In this document: one piece after another, positions 43,025 to 50,772 of the stretch
Layout: each line of letters begins with the position of its first letter
Position numbering within the stretch: position 1 is the first letter of the stretch
Origin: an uncultured Bacteroidales bacterium
Lineage (GTDB): Bacteria > Bacteroidota > Bacteroidia > Bacteroidales > Paludibacteraceae
Reading direction: 5' to 3'
Length of the DNA stretch: 51,712 bases
Assembly (NCBI GenBank): GCA_902799875.1
Contig: CADCCH010000021.1
Coordinates: 1-51,712 of the forward strand
Notes under the pieces: model-generated
What the model was told of the DNA's origin: nothing
Databases searched by the model: none
Seen by the model: the letters and a program-made list of their open reading frames with translations, nothing else
Translations under genes and position numbers: made by a program

Positions 43025-44317
43025 ATGATTGAAAATCTTAATTCTATCTCGGAGGAGCAGGCGAACCTCCACATCGTGGAAAACATGGATGTAAACAACC
43101 TGCCTGAGATTATGCAAACGGTACTTACGCTCGCACACACTCCTGCGGAGAAAGACATGTTATTAATGAGCGCGCTCGTTGCGTGCGGAAGCGTCATGCC
43201 TAACCTCTATTTCAAGTACGGTATCGGCGCCAAGCGCTACTATCCGAACCTCCAACTCTTTATTGTCGGTTCAGCCGCGTGCGGAAAAGGTATCGCGAAC
43301 CTTGCCCTTGAACTCGTCAAGCCCATTCACGAAGCCACACCGCTTATCATCCCGGGGGACGCTACCTACCCTGCTTTCTACCAGACGCTCGCCCGTCAAC
43401 ACGGTCGCGGTTACATCCACGAGTCCGAAGGTTCGGTCATCACCGACATCTGGCGCTCGTCCACCGCTAACTACAACACCGCGCTCCGTAAGGCTGCAGA
43501 ACACGAAGCTATCTCCCGTAGCCGCTGCAAAGAAGCGTCGGTCATCGAGAATCCGCAACTCTCGATGGTTCTCACCGGTACCTTCAGCCAGTACCATGCC
43601 CTCGTTCCAAGTATCGAGAACGGTTACTTCAGCCGCTTGTTGACCCTTATCGTCGAGGAGCACCAAGCGTTCAACAGTCAGTATGTAGAACCCTCCGAGC
43701 ACTCCGGCGATATCATCAAAGCCGCAGCAGAACAACTCTATCATCTCTATGAGAAACTGCTCTTTACCAAAGCCCGCGAGTTCAAGTTGACATCCGAGCA
43801 GAAAAAGCGTCTCGGACTTCACCTCGAGACCGCCTATCCGACGCTCATCCGCATGTTAGGCGAAGACTTCCACTCCGTCGTCCTCCGTATGGCTGTCCAT
43901 ATCGAGCGGATAGCGATGATACTGAGTGCCCTTAGGAGTATGTCCATTTCGTCCGAATTGCATTCGGACACTCCCTCTTTGTCGGGTGCTCGGGACGTCA
44001 GGCCCGAGAATCTGGTTTGCTCCGACATCGACTATGCAACCGCCGAGCTCATTGGCAACAAGCTCATCCTCCACATGGCGCAGGCATACCAACTCGTCAA
44101 AGGCACAGAGAAAGTCTCGCTTCCTACTGTCAAACCCCTTGACCAAAAGCAGATCCTCCTATCCCTCCTTCCCGATGAGTTTGGTCACGCTGTCCTCGTC
44201 AAGGAAGCCGCTACACAGGGAATCCCTGCTCGTACTGCTGAGCGTTGGAACGAAGGTTGGCAACAATCTGGCATCGTTTATCGTCTAAAGCATGATTGTT
44301 ATAAAAAAATCGCATGA
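43025..44317 (+). CDS. DUF3987 ATPase-like protein
   Basis: A 430-residue protein of the DUF3987 family, common in Bacteroidota mobile DNA and related to primase/helicase-like ATPases. The P-loop-like IVGSAACGKGIANL (about 80-93) has a Cys and Lys where Walker A would read G-K-S/T, followed by HESEGSVITDIWR (Walker B-like), then a tail with IPARTAERW. At about 305-340 an inserted, low-conservation stretch is encoded by DNA hairpins. It probably works on DNA with other element genes, but no integrase or mobilisation gene is adjacent. Confidence 0.8.
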   Translation: MIENLNSISEEQANLHIVENMDVNNLPEIMQTVLTLAHTPAEKDMLLMSALVACGSVMPNLYFKYGIGAKRYYPNLQLFIVGSAACGKGIANLALELVKPIHEATPLIIPGDATYPAFYQTLARQHGRGYIHESEGSVITDIWRSSTANYNTALRKAAEHEAISRSRCKEASVIENPQLSMVLTGTFSQYHALVPSIENGYFSRLLTLIVEEHQAFNSQYVEPSEHSGDIIKAAAEQLYHLYEKLLFTKAREFKLTSEQKKRLGLHLETAYPTLIRMLGEDFHSVVLRMAVHIERIAMILSALRSMSISSELHSDTPSLSGARDVRPENLVCSDIDYATAELIGNKLILHMAQAYQLVKGTEKVSLPTVKPLDQKQILLSLLPDEFGHAVLVKEAATQGIPARTAERWNEGWQQSGIVYRLKHDCYKKIA

Positions 44318-44318
44318 C

Positions 44319-44506
44319 GATATTGGCGAGACTGGCGATATCGCCAATATCGCCAATATCGCCAGTGCAAATTTTTAATCCCTCTCTTCGCTATTCCGGT
44401 ATACCGGTATACCGCTATACCGTATCAAATAGCCTCTCATCGTTAGAGATAAGTTGATGATAAGTTAAATATAAGTTAATTATTACCCTTAGAAAACCCT
44501 AAGAAC
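44319..44506 (+). repeat. Cluster of short tandem arrays after DUF3987
   Basis: Nine-bp units (gatattggc, gagactggc, gatatcgcc, then aatatcgcc twice) cover 44319-44363 and contain the 14-bp palindrome TGGCGATATCGCCA. Eight-bp units (CGGTATAC twice, CGCTATAC, CGTATC) cover 44397-44426. Eleven-bp units (gataagttgat, gataagttaaa, tataagttaat) cover 44448-44480. Two related 11-mers beginning ACCC follow to 44506. Four different arrays share one 190-bp gap. Confidence 0.85.
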
Positions 44507-44510
44507 CATT

Positions 44511-44891
44511 ATGGCAACATTTACCACAGAAGCCGGAATCGATGGATTGACCGGCAAATTTTCCAAACATTCGCGTCTCGTGATGCGAAAGAAAGAATGG
44601 CATTACCCCGACGGACGTGTCTTCGGATGTGGTCCAAAGGAAGTGTACGAACTCCGAAAACGCAATTACAAGCGTAACCCGCGAACACCTGCGGAACAGG
44701 CCCAGTACGAACGATGGACAGCCGTTTGTCGCGAAGCAACCGCGATTGCTCATGACCCCAACCATCCTCGCTATCAGGAGATGGTCACCCGTCATGCAGC
44801 CCAACTCCGCGGCAAACCCGATCCTGCCCTCGGTAAGAAACGTATCTGCCAATTCGGCAACTTCGTGCGGGCAGTACTTAGCCACGAGTAG
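44511..44891 (+). CDS. Unknown basic protein, 126 residues
   Basis: A basic, Arg/Lys/His-rich small protein with no membrane segment. The centre (KEVYELRKRNYKRNPRTPAE) and end (KKRICQFGNFVRAVLSHE) look nucleic-acid binding. I recognise no family; its place after DUF3987 and the repeat cluster suggests one accessory unit. It ends at a strong terminator with a UUCG loop. Confidence 0.6.
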   Translation: MATFTTEAGIDGLTGKFSKHSRLVMRKKEWHYPDGRVFGCGPKEVYELRKRNYKRNPRTPAEQAQYERWTAVCREATAIAHDPNHPRYQEMVTRHAAQLRGKPDPALGKKRICQFGNFVRAVLSHE

Positions 44892-44892
44892 C

Positions 44893-44917
44893 AAAAAGGC
44901 GCTTCGGCGCTTTTTTT
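44893..44917 (+). terminator. Terminator with a UUCG tetraloop
   Basis: AAAAA-G-GCGC-TTCG-GCGC-TTTTTTT, immediately after the stop of the 126-residue protein gene. The TTCG loop is unusually stable. Confidence 0.9.
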
Positions 44918-44928
44918 GTGCTTTTCTC

Positions 44929-44960
44929 TTGCATATGTCACAAAAAAATTGTACCTTTGC
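44929..44960 (+). promoter_or_regulatory. Promoter of the SDR gene
   Basis: TTGCATATG from 44929, A-rich spacer, TACCTTTGC at 44952-44960; start codon at 44986. Confidence 0.8.
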
Positions 44961-44985
44961 AGTCCTTTTTTAAAACCACAATAGA

Positions 44986-45759
44986 ATGAAAGATATTTTT
45001 GAGTTGAAAGGCCGTGTGGCGCTGGTCACCGGCTGTAGTGGAGGCTTGGGCGCACAGATGGCGAACGCGCTCGCAGCCAGAGGTGCCAACCTCGTTATCA
45101 TCGCCCGTCGTTATGAGAAACTGTTAGAAGTGAAAGCCGCTATCGAGGCTGAGTTCGGCGTACAGGTGTTGCCGCTTAAATGCGACATCACGGACACCGT
45201 TGCCGTGGATGCTATGGTGGATGAAGCCATCAAGCATTTCGGACGTATTGACATCGTCGTTAACAATGCCGGTACAGGCGCTGTAGCACCAGCCGAAGAT
45301 ATCACCGATGCCCAGTTTGAGAACGAGATGCAGATTGACCTCTTCGGTACGTTCCGCGTAGCACGTGCTGTAGCCAAGAAATCGATGATCCCCAATAACT
45401 ACGGTCGTGTCATCAACATCGCTTCGATGTACGGTCTGGTAGGCAACAAGATCGCGCCGGCTTCGCCGTATCACGCAGCCAAAGGCGGTGTGGTTAATCT
45501 GACACGTGCGCTCGCTGCCGAATGGGGCAAGTACGGCATCACGGTCAATACCATTTGCCCGGGTTACTTCATCACGCCCCTCACCAAGGAGACACTTGAA
45601 TCCGATTATTTTGCGCAATACGCTAAGACGGTTATCCCGATGGAGCGCTATGGTCAAGAGGGCGAACTGGACTCAGCCGTGGTCTTCCTCGCTTCCGATG
45701 CTTCGACATACGTCACCGGTGTTGCCCTGCCTGTAGATGGCGGTTATACCTGCGTATAA
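44986..45759 (+). CDS. Short-chain dehydrogenase, gluconate 5-dehydrogenase-like
   Basis: A 257-residue SDR. The NAD(P) loop is TGCSGGLG (15-22), with NNAG at 93-96, catalytic S147, Y162 and K166 (SPYHAAKGG), and NTICPGYFITPL. The overall length and the closing VTGVALPVDGGYTCV fit gluconate 5-dehydrogenase or 3-oxoacyl-ACP reductase-like enzymes; substrate assignment is uncertain. Single gene with its own promoter, convergent with the thioesterase gene. Confidence 0.9.
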   Translation: MKDIFELKGRVALVTGCSGGLGAQMANALAARGANLVIIARRYEKLLEVKAAIEAEFGVQVLPLKCDITDTVAVDAMVDEAIKHFGRIDIVVNNAGTGAVAPAEDITDAQFENEMQIDLFGTFRVARAVAKKSMIPNNYGRVINIASMYGLVGNKIAPASPYHAAKGGVVNLTRALAAEWGKYGITVNTICPGYFITPLTKETLESDYFAQYAKTVIPMERYGQEGELDSAVVFLASDASTYVTGVALPVDGGYTCV

Positions 45760-45811
45760 ATATGGATTTGGCACGGCAGCGGCTTTGCGGTGCGTGAGTA
45801 TGCGATAGGAC

Positions 45812-46315
45812 CTATATCTTCAGGCAATCTTCAAAGGTATAATCTTTCTCTTCGGTTTGAGAGGGGATATAACCCATCGTTTCTTTGGCTTTCTCCTGCG
45901 GGAAAGTGAAATAGGTGCAGGTGCACTCGCATAGCAGTTGTCCGTCTGCACCGTATAGTTCGCCCTGAACGATGGCTACATTGCGGCGCATCTCCTTGAG
46001 ATATGCCCGCAATTTGATATAGTCCTGAAGTGTCGATACGGGTTTCAGGTAACGCATTTCCATTTTTGCTGTCACCCCTGCTGTTTTGAGCAGATGGAAC
46101 ACCACCCATCCGCATACTTCGTCCAACAGCACCGCCTGGATGCCACCATGCAGTGTGTTGAGCCATGATTGGTGGTTCTGCGTCGGACGCCATATCGAGA
46201 CGATGGCATCACCATCCTCAAAAAAACGCATTTGCGTACCAATGGGATTATTCGGACTGCAACCAAAACAGTTGTAACCGGGAGTCTGTATCCAAGGATT
46301 AATAATTCGCTTCAT
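45812..46315 (-). CDS. PaaI/hotdog-fold acyl-CoA thioesterase
   Basis: A 167-residue hotdog protein. NHQSWLNTLHGGIQAVLLDE (48-67) is the family core with the HGG loop and catalytic Asp, and MEMRYLKPVSTLQDY is the second strand. It starts with CFGCSPNNPIG, typical of the PaaI-like group with Cys near the N-terminus. Likely releases acyl groups from CoA; substrate unknown. It is divergent from asnA with its own promoter. Confidence 0.85.
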   Translation of the reverse strand: MKRIINPWIQTPGYNCFGCSPNNPIGTQMRFFEDGDAIVSIWRPTQNHQSWLNTLHGGIQAVLLDEVCGWVVFHLLKTAGVTAKMEMRYLKPVSTLQDYIKLRAYLKEMRRNVAIVQGELYGADGQLLCECTCTYFTFPQEKAKETMGYIPSQTEEKDYTFEDCLKI

Positions 46316-46336
46316 TTCATTTTATCATTTGCGACT

Positions 46337-46418
46337 GCAAAGGTACTGTTTTTTTTGCATATAGGCAAGCAAAAATAAAAATATATTTGCTTATGTCAAT
46401 TTTTTTTTGTACATTTGC
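46337..46418. promoter_or_regulatory. Divergent promoters for thioesterase and asnA
   Basis: Minus strand: TTGCC at 46368-46364 and TACCTTTGC at 46345-46337. Plus strand: TTTGCTTATG from 46386 and TACATTTGC at 46410-46418. The two are about 20 bp apart. Confidence 0.75.
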
Positions 46419-46446
46419 GCTCGGAAACAAAAATGTAAGATGACTT

Positions 46447-47421
46447 ATGATGACTATTCAAGATACAGAACATGCGATTAAGTTGGTTAAAGACACTTTC
46501 CAACATCAGTTGTCCGCCATGTTGCGTTTACGTCGCGTGACTGCTCCATTATTTGTGGAATCCGGTTTGGGGCTGAATGACGATTTGACAGGCGTGGAGC
46601 AACCTGTCCGGTTCTTTGTTCCGGCGCTCAACAAGCATTGTGAGATTGTTCATTCGCTCGCCAAATGGAAACGGATGAAACTATGGCACATGCAAGCCCA
46701 ACCCGGAACCGGTATCTACACCGACATGAATGCCATCCGTACGTTTGAGGTACCGGATGTGACACATAGTCTGTACGTGGATCAGTGGGACTGGGAAAAA
46801 GTGCTACTTCCTACTGATCGGACAACCCGATACCTCTATGAAACGGTCAGACGAATCTATGACGTGTTGCTCAATACAGAGTACATCGTGTGTGAGCACT
46901 ATCCGGAGTTAAAGCCCTTCCTGCCTAAAGAGATTGCTTTTATCACCACCGAGGACTTGTTGCAGCGCTATCCTCATCTGTCCTCGCAAGAGCGGGAGAA
47001 TGCAATCTGCAAAGAGAAGGGAGCGGTGTTTATTCACGGTATAGGTGCCGACTTGTCGGATGGCAAACCGCACGATAGCCGTGCGTCGGATTATGACGAT
47101 TGGTCTTTGAACGGCGACATCCTCGTATGGTATCCGCCTTTGAACCGAGCTATTGAATTATCGTCGATGGGTATTCGTGTAGATGCTGTATCGATGCAGG
47201 AACAGCTCCACAAGGCGCAACACGATGCTTGGGCGGAGTTGGAGTATCATTCGCTTGTGTTGTCCGACACGCTACCGCTCACCATAGGCGGAGGAATAGG
47301 ACAATCACGCCTTTGTATGATTCTGCTTCATAAGCATCACATAGGTGAAGTACAGGTGAGCGAGTGGTCTGAGCAAGAGAAAGAATACTGCCAAAGCCAT
47401 CAAATAGCCTTGCTACATTAA
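46447..47421 (+). CDS. asnA: Aspartate-ammonia ligase AsnA
   Basis: A 324-residue class II aminoacyl-tRNA-synthetase-like enzyme that makes asparagine from aspartate and ammonia with ATP. LRLRRVTAPLFVESGLGLND (27-46), HSLAKWKRMKLWH, TDMNAIR and GGGIGQSRLCMILLHKHHIG near the end are the family motifs. A second ATG is at 46450. Full length apart from a few missing residues at the N-terminus. Own promoter; single gene. Confidence 0.95.
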   Translation: MMTIQDTEHAIKLVKDTFQHQLSAMLRLRRVTAPLFVESGLGLNDDLTGVEQPVRFFVPALNKHCEIVHSLAKWKRMKLWHMQAQPGTGIYTDMNAIRTFEVPDVTHSLYVDQWDWEKVLLPTDRTTRYLYETVRRIYDVLLNTEYIVCEHYPELKPFLPKEIAFITTEDLLQRYPHLSSQERENAICKEKGAVFIHGIGADLSDGKPHDSRASDYDDWSLNGDILVWYPPLNRAIELSSMGIRVDAVSMQEQLHKAQHDAWAELEYHSLVLSDTLPLTIGGGIGQSRLCMILLHKHHIGEVQVSEWSEQEKEYCQSHQIALLH

Positions 47422-47490
47422 CATAACATACAACCCCGGACTATTGAGATATGAAAAAACTAAATAAATAACCTTTAAATTTTTACAATT

Positions 47491-47556
47491 ATGAACAAGC
47501 AAGAAGCATTTCATCGACAAGATCGGTTATGAGAACTTCCTCATGGCGATGATGTA
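47491..47556 (+). pseudogene. Possible frameshifted 20-residue ORF
   Basis: An ATG at 47491 opens only 13 codons, but skipping one CAAG unit of a CAAG-CAAG duplication would give a 20-residue peptide ending IGYENFLMAMM and stopping at 47554-47556. A 6-codon ORF (MKKLNK) sits upstream at 47451. It may be a degraded small gene or a leader peptide before the YtxH gene; weak evidence. Confidence 0.2.
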
Positions 47557-47601
47557 ATGGTTTTGCCCTTGGTTTCAAATACATCATAAATACATACCCT
47601 T

Positions 47602-47835
47602 ATGAGTAGATTATCAAAAGGATTGGCCCTCTTTGTCGGAGGCGCAATCGTAGGAGCCGCTGCGGCTTTGTTACTTACTCCCAAGAAAGGCGAAGAAGTT
47701 CGTCAAGAGTTGGCTGATTTGGCTGCAGAGGCCAAGAAACGCGCGCATCAGTATTGCGAGCAAGTGAAACAAGATTTGGCAGACGCGAATGCAACTGCAG
47801 AAGCGCAAGCCGAGGAAACGAAAAAGGAGGCATAA
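47602..47835 (+). CDS. YtxH-domain small membrane protein
   Basis: A 77-residue protein: one membrane helix (FVGGAIVGAAAALLLTP) followed by KKGEEVRQELADLAAEAKKR and an amphipathic acidic coiled-coil tail. This is the YtxH family, implicated in general stress in other bacteria. One Cys at about 52. It is followed one base later by the holin-like gene. Confidence 0.88.
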   Translation: MSRLSKGLALFVGGAIVGAAAALLLTPKKGEEVRQELADLAAEAKKRAHQYCEQVKQDLADANATAEAQAEETKKEA

Positions 47836-47836
47836 G

Positions 47837-48331
47837 ATGGAAAACGAATTTTTCAATCAAGTCAAAAGTGAAGTGACGGATTACGGTAAGTCGCTCGGAG
47901 AAGTAGGCAAACTGCGCGTGATCGGTATCATTAGTCGTGTGTTGGGGCTATTCCTTCTCATTTTGACGGTCGTGCTATGTGCACTCGCGCTCTTCACGTT
48001 CGGTGCAGTAGCCCTTATTGACGTCCTCTCCAACTACATGCCTGTTTGGGGCGCTTCCCTCATTATCGGTGCCTCCTATATCGTGCTGATGGTTATCGCT
48101 ATCGCATGTCGCAAACCGCTCTTTATCCATCCGTTTATCAAACTGCTCTCCAAGCAGATCACTACGGAGGAAGAGTTGGCACTCAAGACCATGGAAGCGG
48201 AGCATAAAGCGGAGATTCATCAAGTGCGTATGCAATGTCAGGTCGAGAATGCAACGCGCGAACTGGAGTTCTATGCGAGCCTTCTTTCCCGCGCTTGGGA
48301 AGCCATAAAAGGATTGCTGCGTAAATCATAA
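47837..48331 (+). CDS. Holin-like/YqjE-type membrane protein
   Basis: A 164-residue protein with two membrane helices (about 32-57 and 64-88) and an amphipathic C-terminal coiled coil, resembling the YqjE/phage-holin superfamily III members that often follow YtxH genes. Start 47837 is preceded by a clear AAGGAGG seven bases upstream, unusual here, where Shine-Dalgarno sites are rare. The next gene begins 14 bp after the stop. Confidence 0.75.
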   Translation: MENEFFNQVKSEVTDYGKSLGEVGKLRVIGIISRVLGLFLLILTVVLCALALFTFGAVALIDVLSNYMPVWGASLIIGASYIVLMVIAIACRKPLFIHPFIKLLSKQITTEEELALKTMEAEHKAEIHQVRMQCQVENATRELEFYASLLSRAWEAIKGLLRKS

Positions 48332-48345
48332 ATCATCAATACCCC

Positions 48346-49383
48346 ATGTTATCTCGTCTTTACGGCGTATTACTGCCGTTCTTTGTAGCTTTCCTGTTGG
48401 CATGGTTACTGGATCCGCTGGTGAATTTCATACAGCATAAATGCCGTGTAAAATTCCGCGGTTTGTCGGTGGCTATCACCCTGATTCTCTTCGTTGGCTT
48501 GTTGTCGTTTGCCATCTATCTGATCATCCCGGCGATGGGTCGCGAAGTAAAATCGGCAGCCGTGGCCGTAGAGCAGTATTTCGCCCATTTCGATGCCGAT
48601 AAGTATTTTACACATGAGCAGCAGGAGAAGATCCATTCTACGCTTGATGGACTGAACTTAGAGTCCGTACTCTCTTATCCGGAGGTACGCGACGGTATCA
48701 AGAGTTTTCTGCCTAAGTTAGGAGGCTGGATTACAGGTGGATTGAGTTGGCTGAGCGAGTTGTTGGTCATCTTCATCGGACTGATGTACCTTATCTTCCT
48801 GATGCTGGCATTCCCGCGTATCCGCGCCAACTGGCGGAACTATGTACCGAAGAAATACTACACGCAGATCACCACGCTCGTCCATGAAATGAGCGTGAAC
48901 ATGAACGCGTATTTCCGAGGACAAGGATTAGTGGCGCTTTGTGTCGGTATCCTCTTCGCAATCGGTTTCACAATTATAGGCATGCCGATGGGTTTTGTAA
49001 TGGGCATCATCGTCGGTATCCTCAATCTGGTACCGTACATGCAAGCGCTTGGTATTCCGCCATGTATCCTGCTCTGCCTAGTGCAATCGGCGCAAACCGG
49101 ACAACCCGTGTGGCTGACGCTACTGCTGATGGCGATTGTGTTCATCGTCGTGCAGACATTCCAGGATATGTATCTCACGCCGAAGATTATGGGTAAAGTG
49201 ACCGGTCTCGGTCCGGCAGCTATCCTGCTCAGCCTCAGTTTCTGGGGCGCATTAATGGGCGTCATCGGTATGATTATAGCACTTCCGCTCACGACGCTGG
49301 GTATATCCTGCTATAAACACTACGTCCTGCACGAACCGTTCGCTTCGCAGCAAATCGGGGTCGGCGGTTTATCTTCCGAATAA
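48346..49383 (+). CDS. AI-2E family permease
   Basis: A 345-residue inner-membrane protein with about seven to eight helices. LYGVLLPFFVAFLLAWLLDP near the N-terminus, GMPMGFVMGIIVGILNLVPY and DMYLTPKIMGKVTGLGPAAI are family hallmarks. Related proteins transport AI-2, cations or other small solutes; substrate unknown. It shares the YtxH/holin transcript by position. Confidence 0.88.
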   Translation: MLSRLYGVLLPFFVAFLLAWLLDPLVNFIQHKCRVKFRGLSVAITLILFVGLLSFAIYLIIPAMGREVKSAAVAVEQYFAHFDADKYFTHEQQEKIHSTLDGLNLESVLSYPEVRDGIKSFLPKLGGWITGGLSWLSELLVIFIGLMYLIFLMLAFPRIRANWRNYVPKKYYTQITTLVHEMSVNMNAYFRGQGLVALCVGILFAIGFTIIGMPMGFVMGIIVGILNLVPYMQALGIPPCILLCLVQSAQTGQPVWLTLLLMAIVFIVVQTFQDMYLTPKIMGKVTGLGPAAILLSLSFWGALMGVIGMIIALPLTTLGISCYKHYVLHEPFASQQIGVGGLSSE

Positions 49384-49496
49384 TTCAAGATATAGCAGTC
49401 TCGTAAAAAGAAACAATAGTGTCCTTATGGCTAAGAAAGCAAGACAATAAGCAAGCTATCGGCGGCAATCCTGCCAAACTTGCACTCGCTTTTGAG

Positions 49497-49895
49497 ATGA
49501 AACGATTTTGGTACATATTGTTGATCTTGGTGAGCATCGGCGTTCAGTGGTTTGAGCCGATGGATAAGCCCACTGCGAAGCCGATTCAAACGTCCGGTTG
49601 CGCAGTGCAACAAACCGACCATCACACGCTTGTAGGGATACAAGGCGAACCCTTGACCCTTGCCAACAATGGTTCAAACATAACCACCTCTGTACCCACT
49701 CATTTCAGTGCAAACACCGAGCGCACGCCTTTCGGCAAGAACAGAACCCGAACGGCTTTCTTGCGCAAGATGATTCATCATTACCAACCTGTCTTTATTG
49801 TTTTCCGCGGTCAGGAACGGCTTGAGACAAGTCCTTTCTGTTCGTCTGCCGGGAGCGCGTACTATGTGTACTTCCTCCGGCGCATTTTGTGTTGA
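49497..49895 (+). CDS. Small membrane or secreted protein, unknown
   Basis: A 132-residue protein with one N-terminal hydrophobic segment (FWYILLILVSIGVQWF) followed by a Thr/Pro/Asn-rich middle and a C-terminal YYVYFLRRILC. No family recognised. Start 49497 (ATG) was preferred over an in-frame GTG at 49419, which adds a stretch without a signal. It may be an exported peptide; the end of the gene is followed by an antiporter remnant. Confidence 0.45.
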   Translation: MKRFWYILLILVSIGVQWFEPMDKPTAKPIQTSGCAVQQTDHHTLVGIQGEPLTLANNGSNITTSVPTHFSANTERTPFGKNRTRTAFLRKMIHHYQPVFIVFRGQERLETSPFCSSAGSAYYVYFLRRILC

Positions 49896-49943
49896 CTTTC
49901 AGCGAAATAACTGAATATTAACAACACAAATTGAAACAATAAA

Positions 49944-50103
49944 ATGGTATCATCTTATTTATCGAATCCTATTTTATTAGGACTTTTCTTGGTTGTTGGT
50001 TTAGTGCTTTTGGTCAAAGGCGCAGACTGGCTTGTTGGGGCGGAGCTCTCTTCTCCTGGTAATATACGCCGGTTACCTGACATATAGGCTTTTAACGTAT
50101 TAA
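49944..50103 (+). pseudogene. Internally deleted Na+/Ca2+ antiporter remnant
   Basis: The first 35 codons read as the N-terminus of a K+-dependent Na+/Ca2+ antiporter (YrbG type), including GLVLLVKGADWLVGAE. After about GAE the frame runs out at 50085, but another frame (from about 50047) reads LLLLVIYAGYLTYRLLTY and stops at 50101-50103, matching the last helix of the same family. About 270-300 residues between are missing. This is an internal deletion with a frameshift at the join. Confidence 0.65.
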
Positions 50104-50123
50104 CAATTAAAATTCAATTCACT

Positions 50124-50207
50124 ATGAATAGTACAACAATTATTGTCGGCATCGTATTACTTGCCGTCTTTGTAGTGCCGGTTATCTGGCTAAACCGCAA
50201 AAAGTAA
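50124..50207 (+). CDS. Single-helix membrane microprotein, 27 residues
   Basis: MNSTTIIVGIVLLAVFVVP begins a one-pass peptide ending WLNRKK with a basic tail, the usual make-up of a small inner-membrane protein. It lies just after the antiporter remnant and immediately before a terminator. Too short for homology; a real product is plausible. Confidence 0.45.
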   Translation: MNSTTIIVGIVLLAVFVVPVIWLNRKK

Positions 50208-50224
50208 CTTAATCACACAAAATT

Positions 50225-50257
50225 AAACCTCGACCGCCTAAAAAACGGCCGAGGTTT
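50225..50257 (+). terminator. Terminator after the microprotein gene
   Basis: AAACCTCG (50225-50232) pairs with CGAGGTTT (50250-50257); the loop contains A-rich sequence. T-rich bases follow. Confidence 0.75.
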
Positions 50258-50762
50258 GTTGTATTTTTTACAAAAAACATTTTGCGATAAGGGAGCGTTT
50301 TTCCGAAGATTGTGGATATTTTGTTCCGAAAGTTGTGGATTTGTCTTCGTACTATAATTGCCGATTATTAAGATTTGCTAAAAACGAGGCCTTATTATAA
50401 CAATGTATAAATGCCTTGTTTTTAGTGAATTACAACATAGATATCGGAGGCAAGTCGAGGTAATCTCGGAGTAGAGTCGGAGGCAAGTGCTATCAAACAC
50501 CTTTCCACAACCTGAAACAAAGTTTCCGATTATTAAGAATTAGGTGTACGAGCAACTTGCATACCCTATTACAGCCAAAAACATAAACCAACGAAGTGTT
50601 TGTGTTTTTGAGAGGAGGAAGCACGACAACAACGAAGTTAATCGCGCCCTTGTGGCAGAGAACTATACGAGATACGGATGTATCGAAGTCATTGATCGCC
50701 GTTTCCGACGAAGGGCGCACAAACGTGGCAGAAAATCGGCAGACCGTAGGTAAGTATAAAAG
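50258..50762. repeat. Repeat-rich non-coding region
   Basis: No gene that I can support in about 500 bp. Direct repeats: TTCCGAAGATTGTGGAT-like at about 50300 and 50325; CCGATTATTAAGA at 50361-50373 and 50526-50538; TCGGAGGCAAGT at 50444-50455 and 50477-50488. Imperfect 13-bp inverted repeat CTAAAAACGAGGC (50378-50390) and GCCTTGTTTTTAG (50413-50425). Short ORFs on both strands here lack any family signs. Confidence 0.6.
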
Positions 50763-50772
50763 AAAAAACCGC
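50718..50772 (-). repeat. Direct repeat copy A beside the GNAT terminator
   Basis: ACAAACGTGGCAG, then AGACCGTAGGTAAGTATAAA, then a run of A ending CCGC. A closely matching copy (B) is at 51564-51615. Both lie just after the terminator of a minus-strand gene. Confidence 0.8.

Noticed and set aside
45760..45811. Terminator between the SDR and thioesterase genes
   Set aside because: Some GC-rich complementarity exists, but no convincing stem followed by a T run.
50280..50540. Possible replication origin with DnaA-box-like words
   Set aside because: Only one near match (TGTGGATAT) to the 9-bp box, no typical origin genes nearby, and no clear cluster. Kept only as a weak remark.
50493..50753. 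Two short ORFs on opposite strands in the repeat-rich region
   Set aside because: No start context, motifs or promoter; they overlap repeats and each other.
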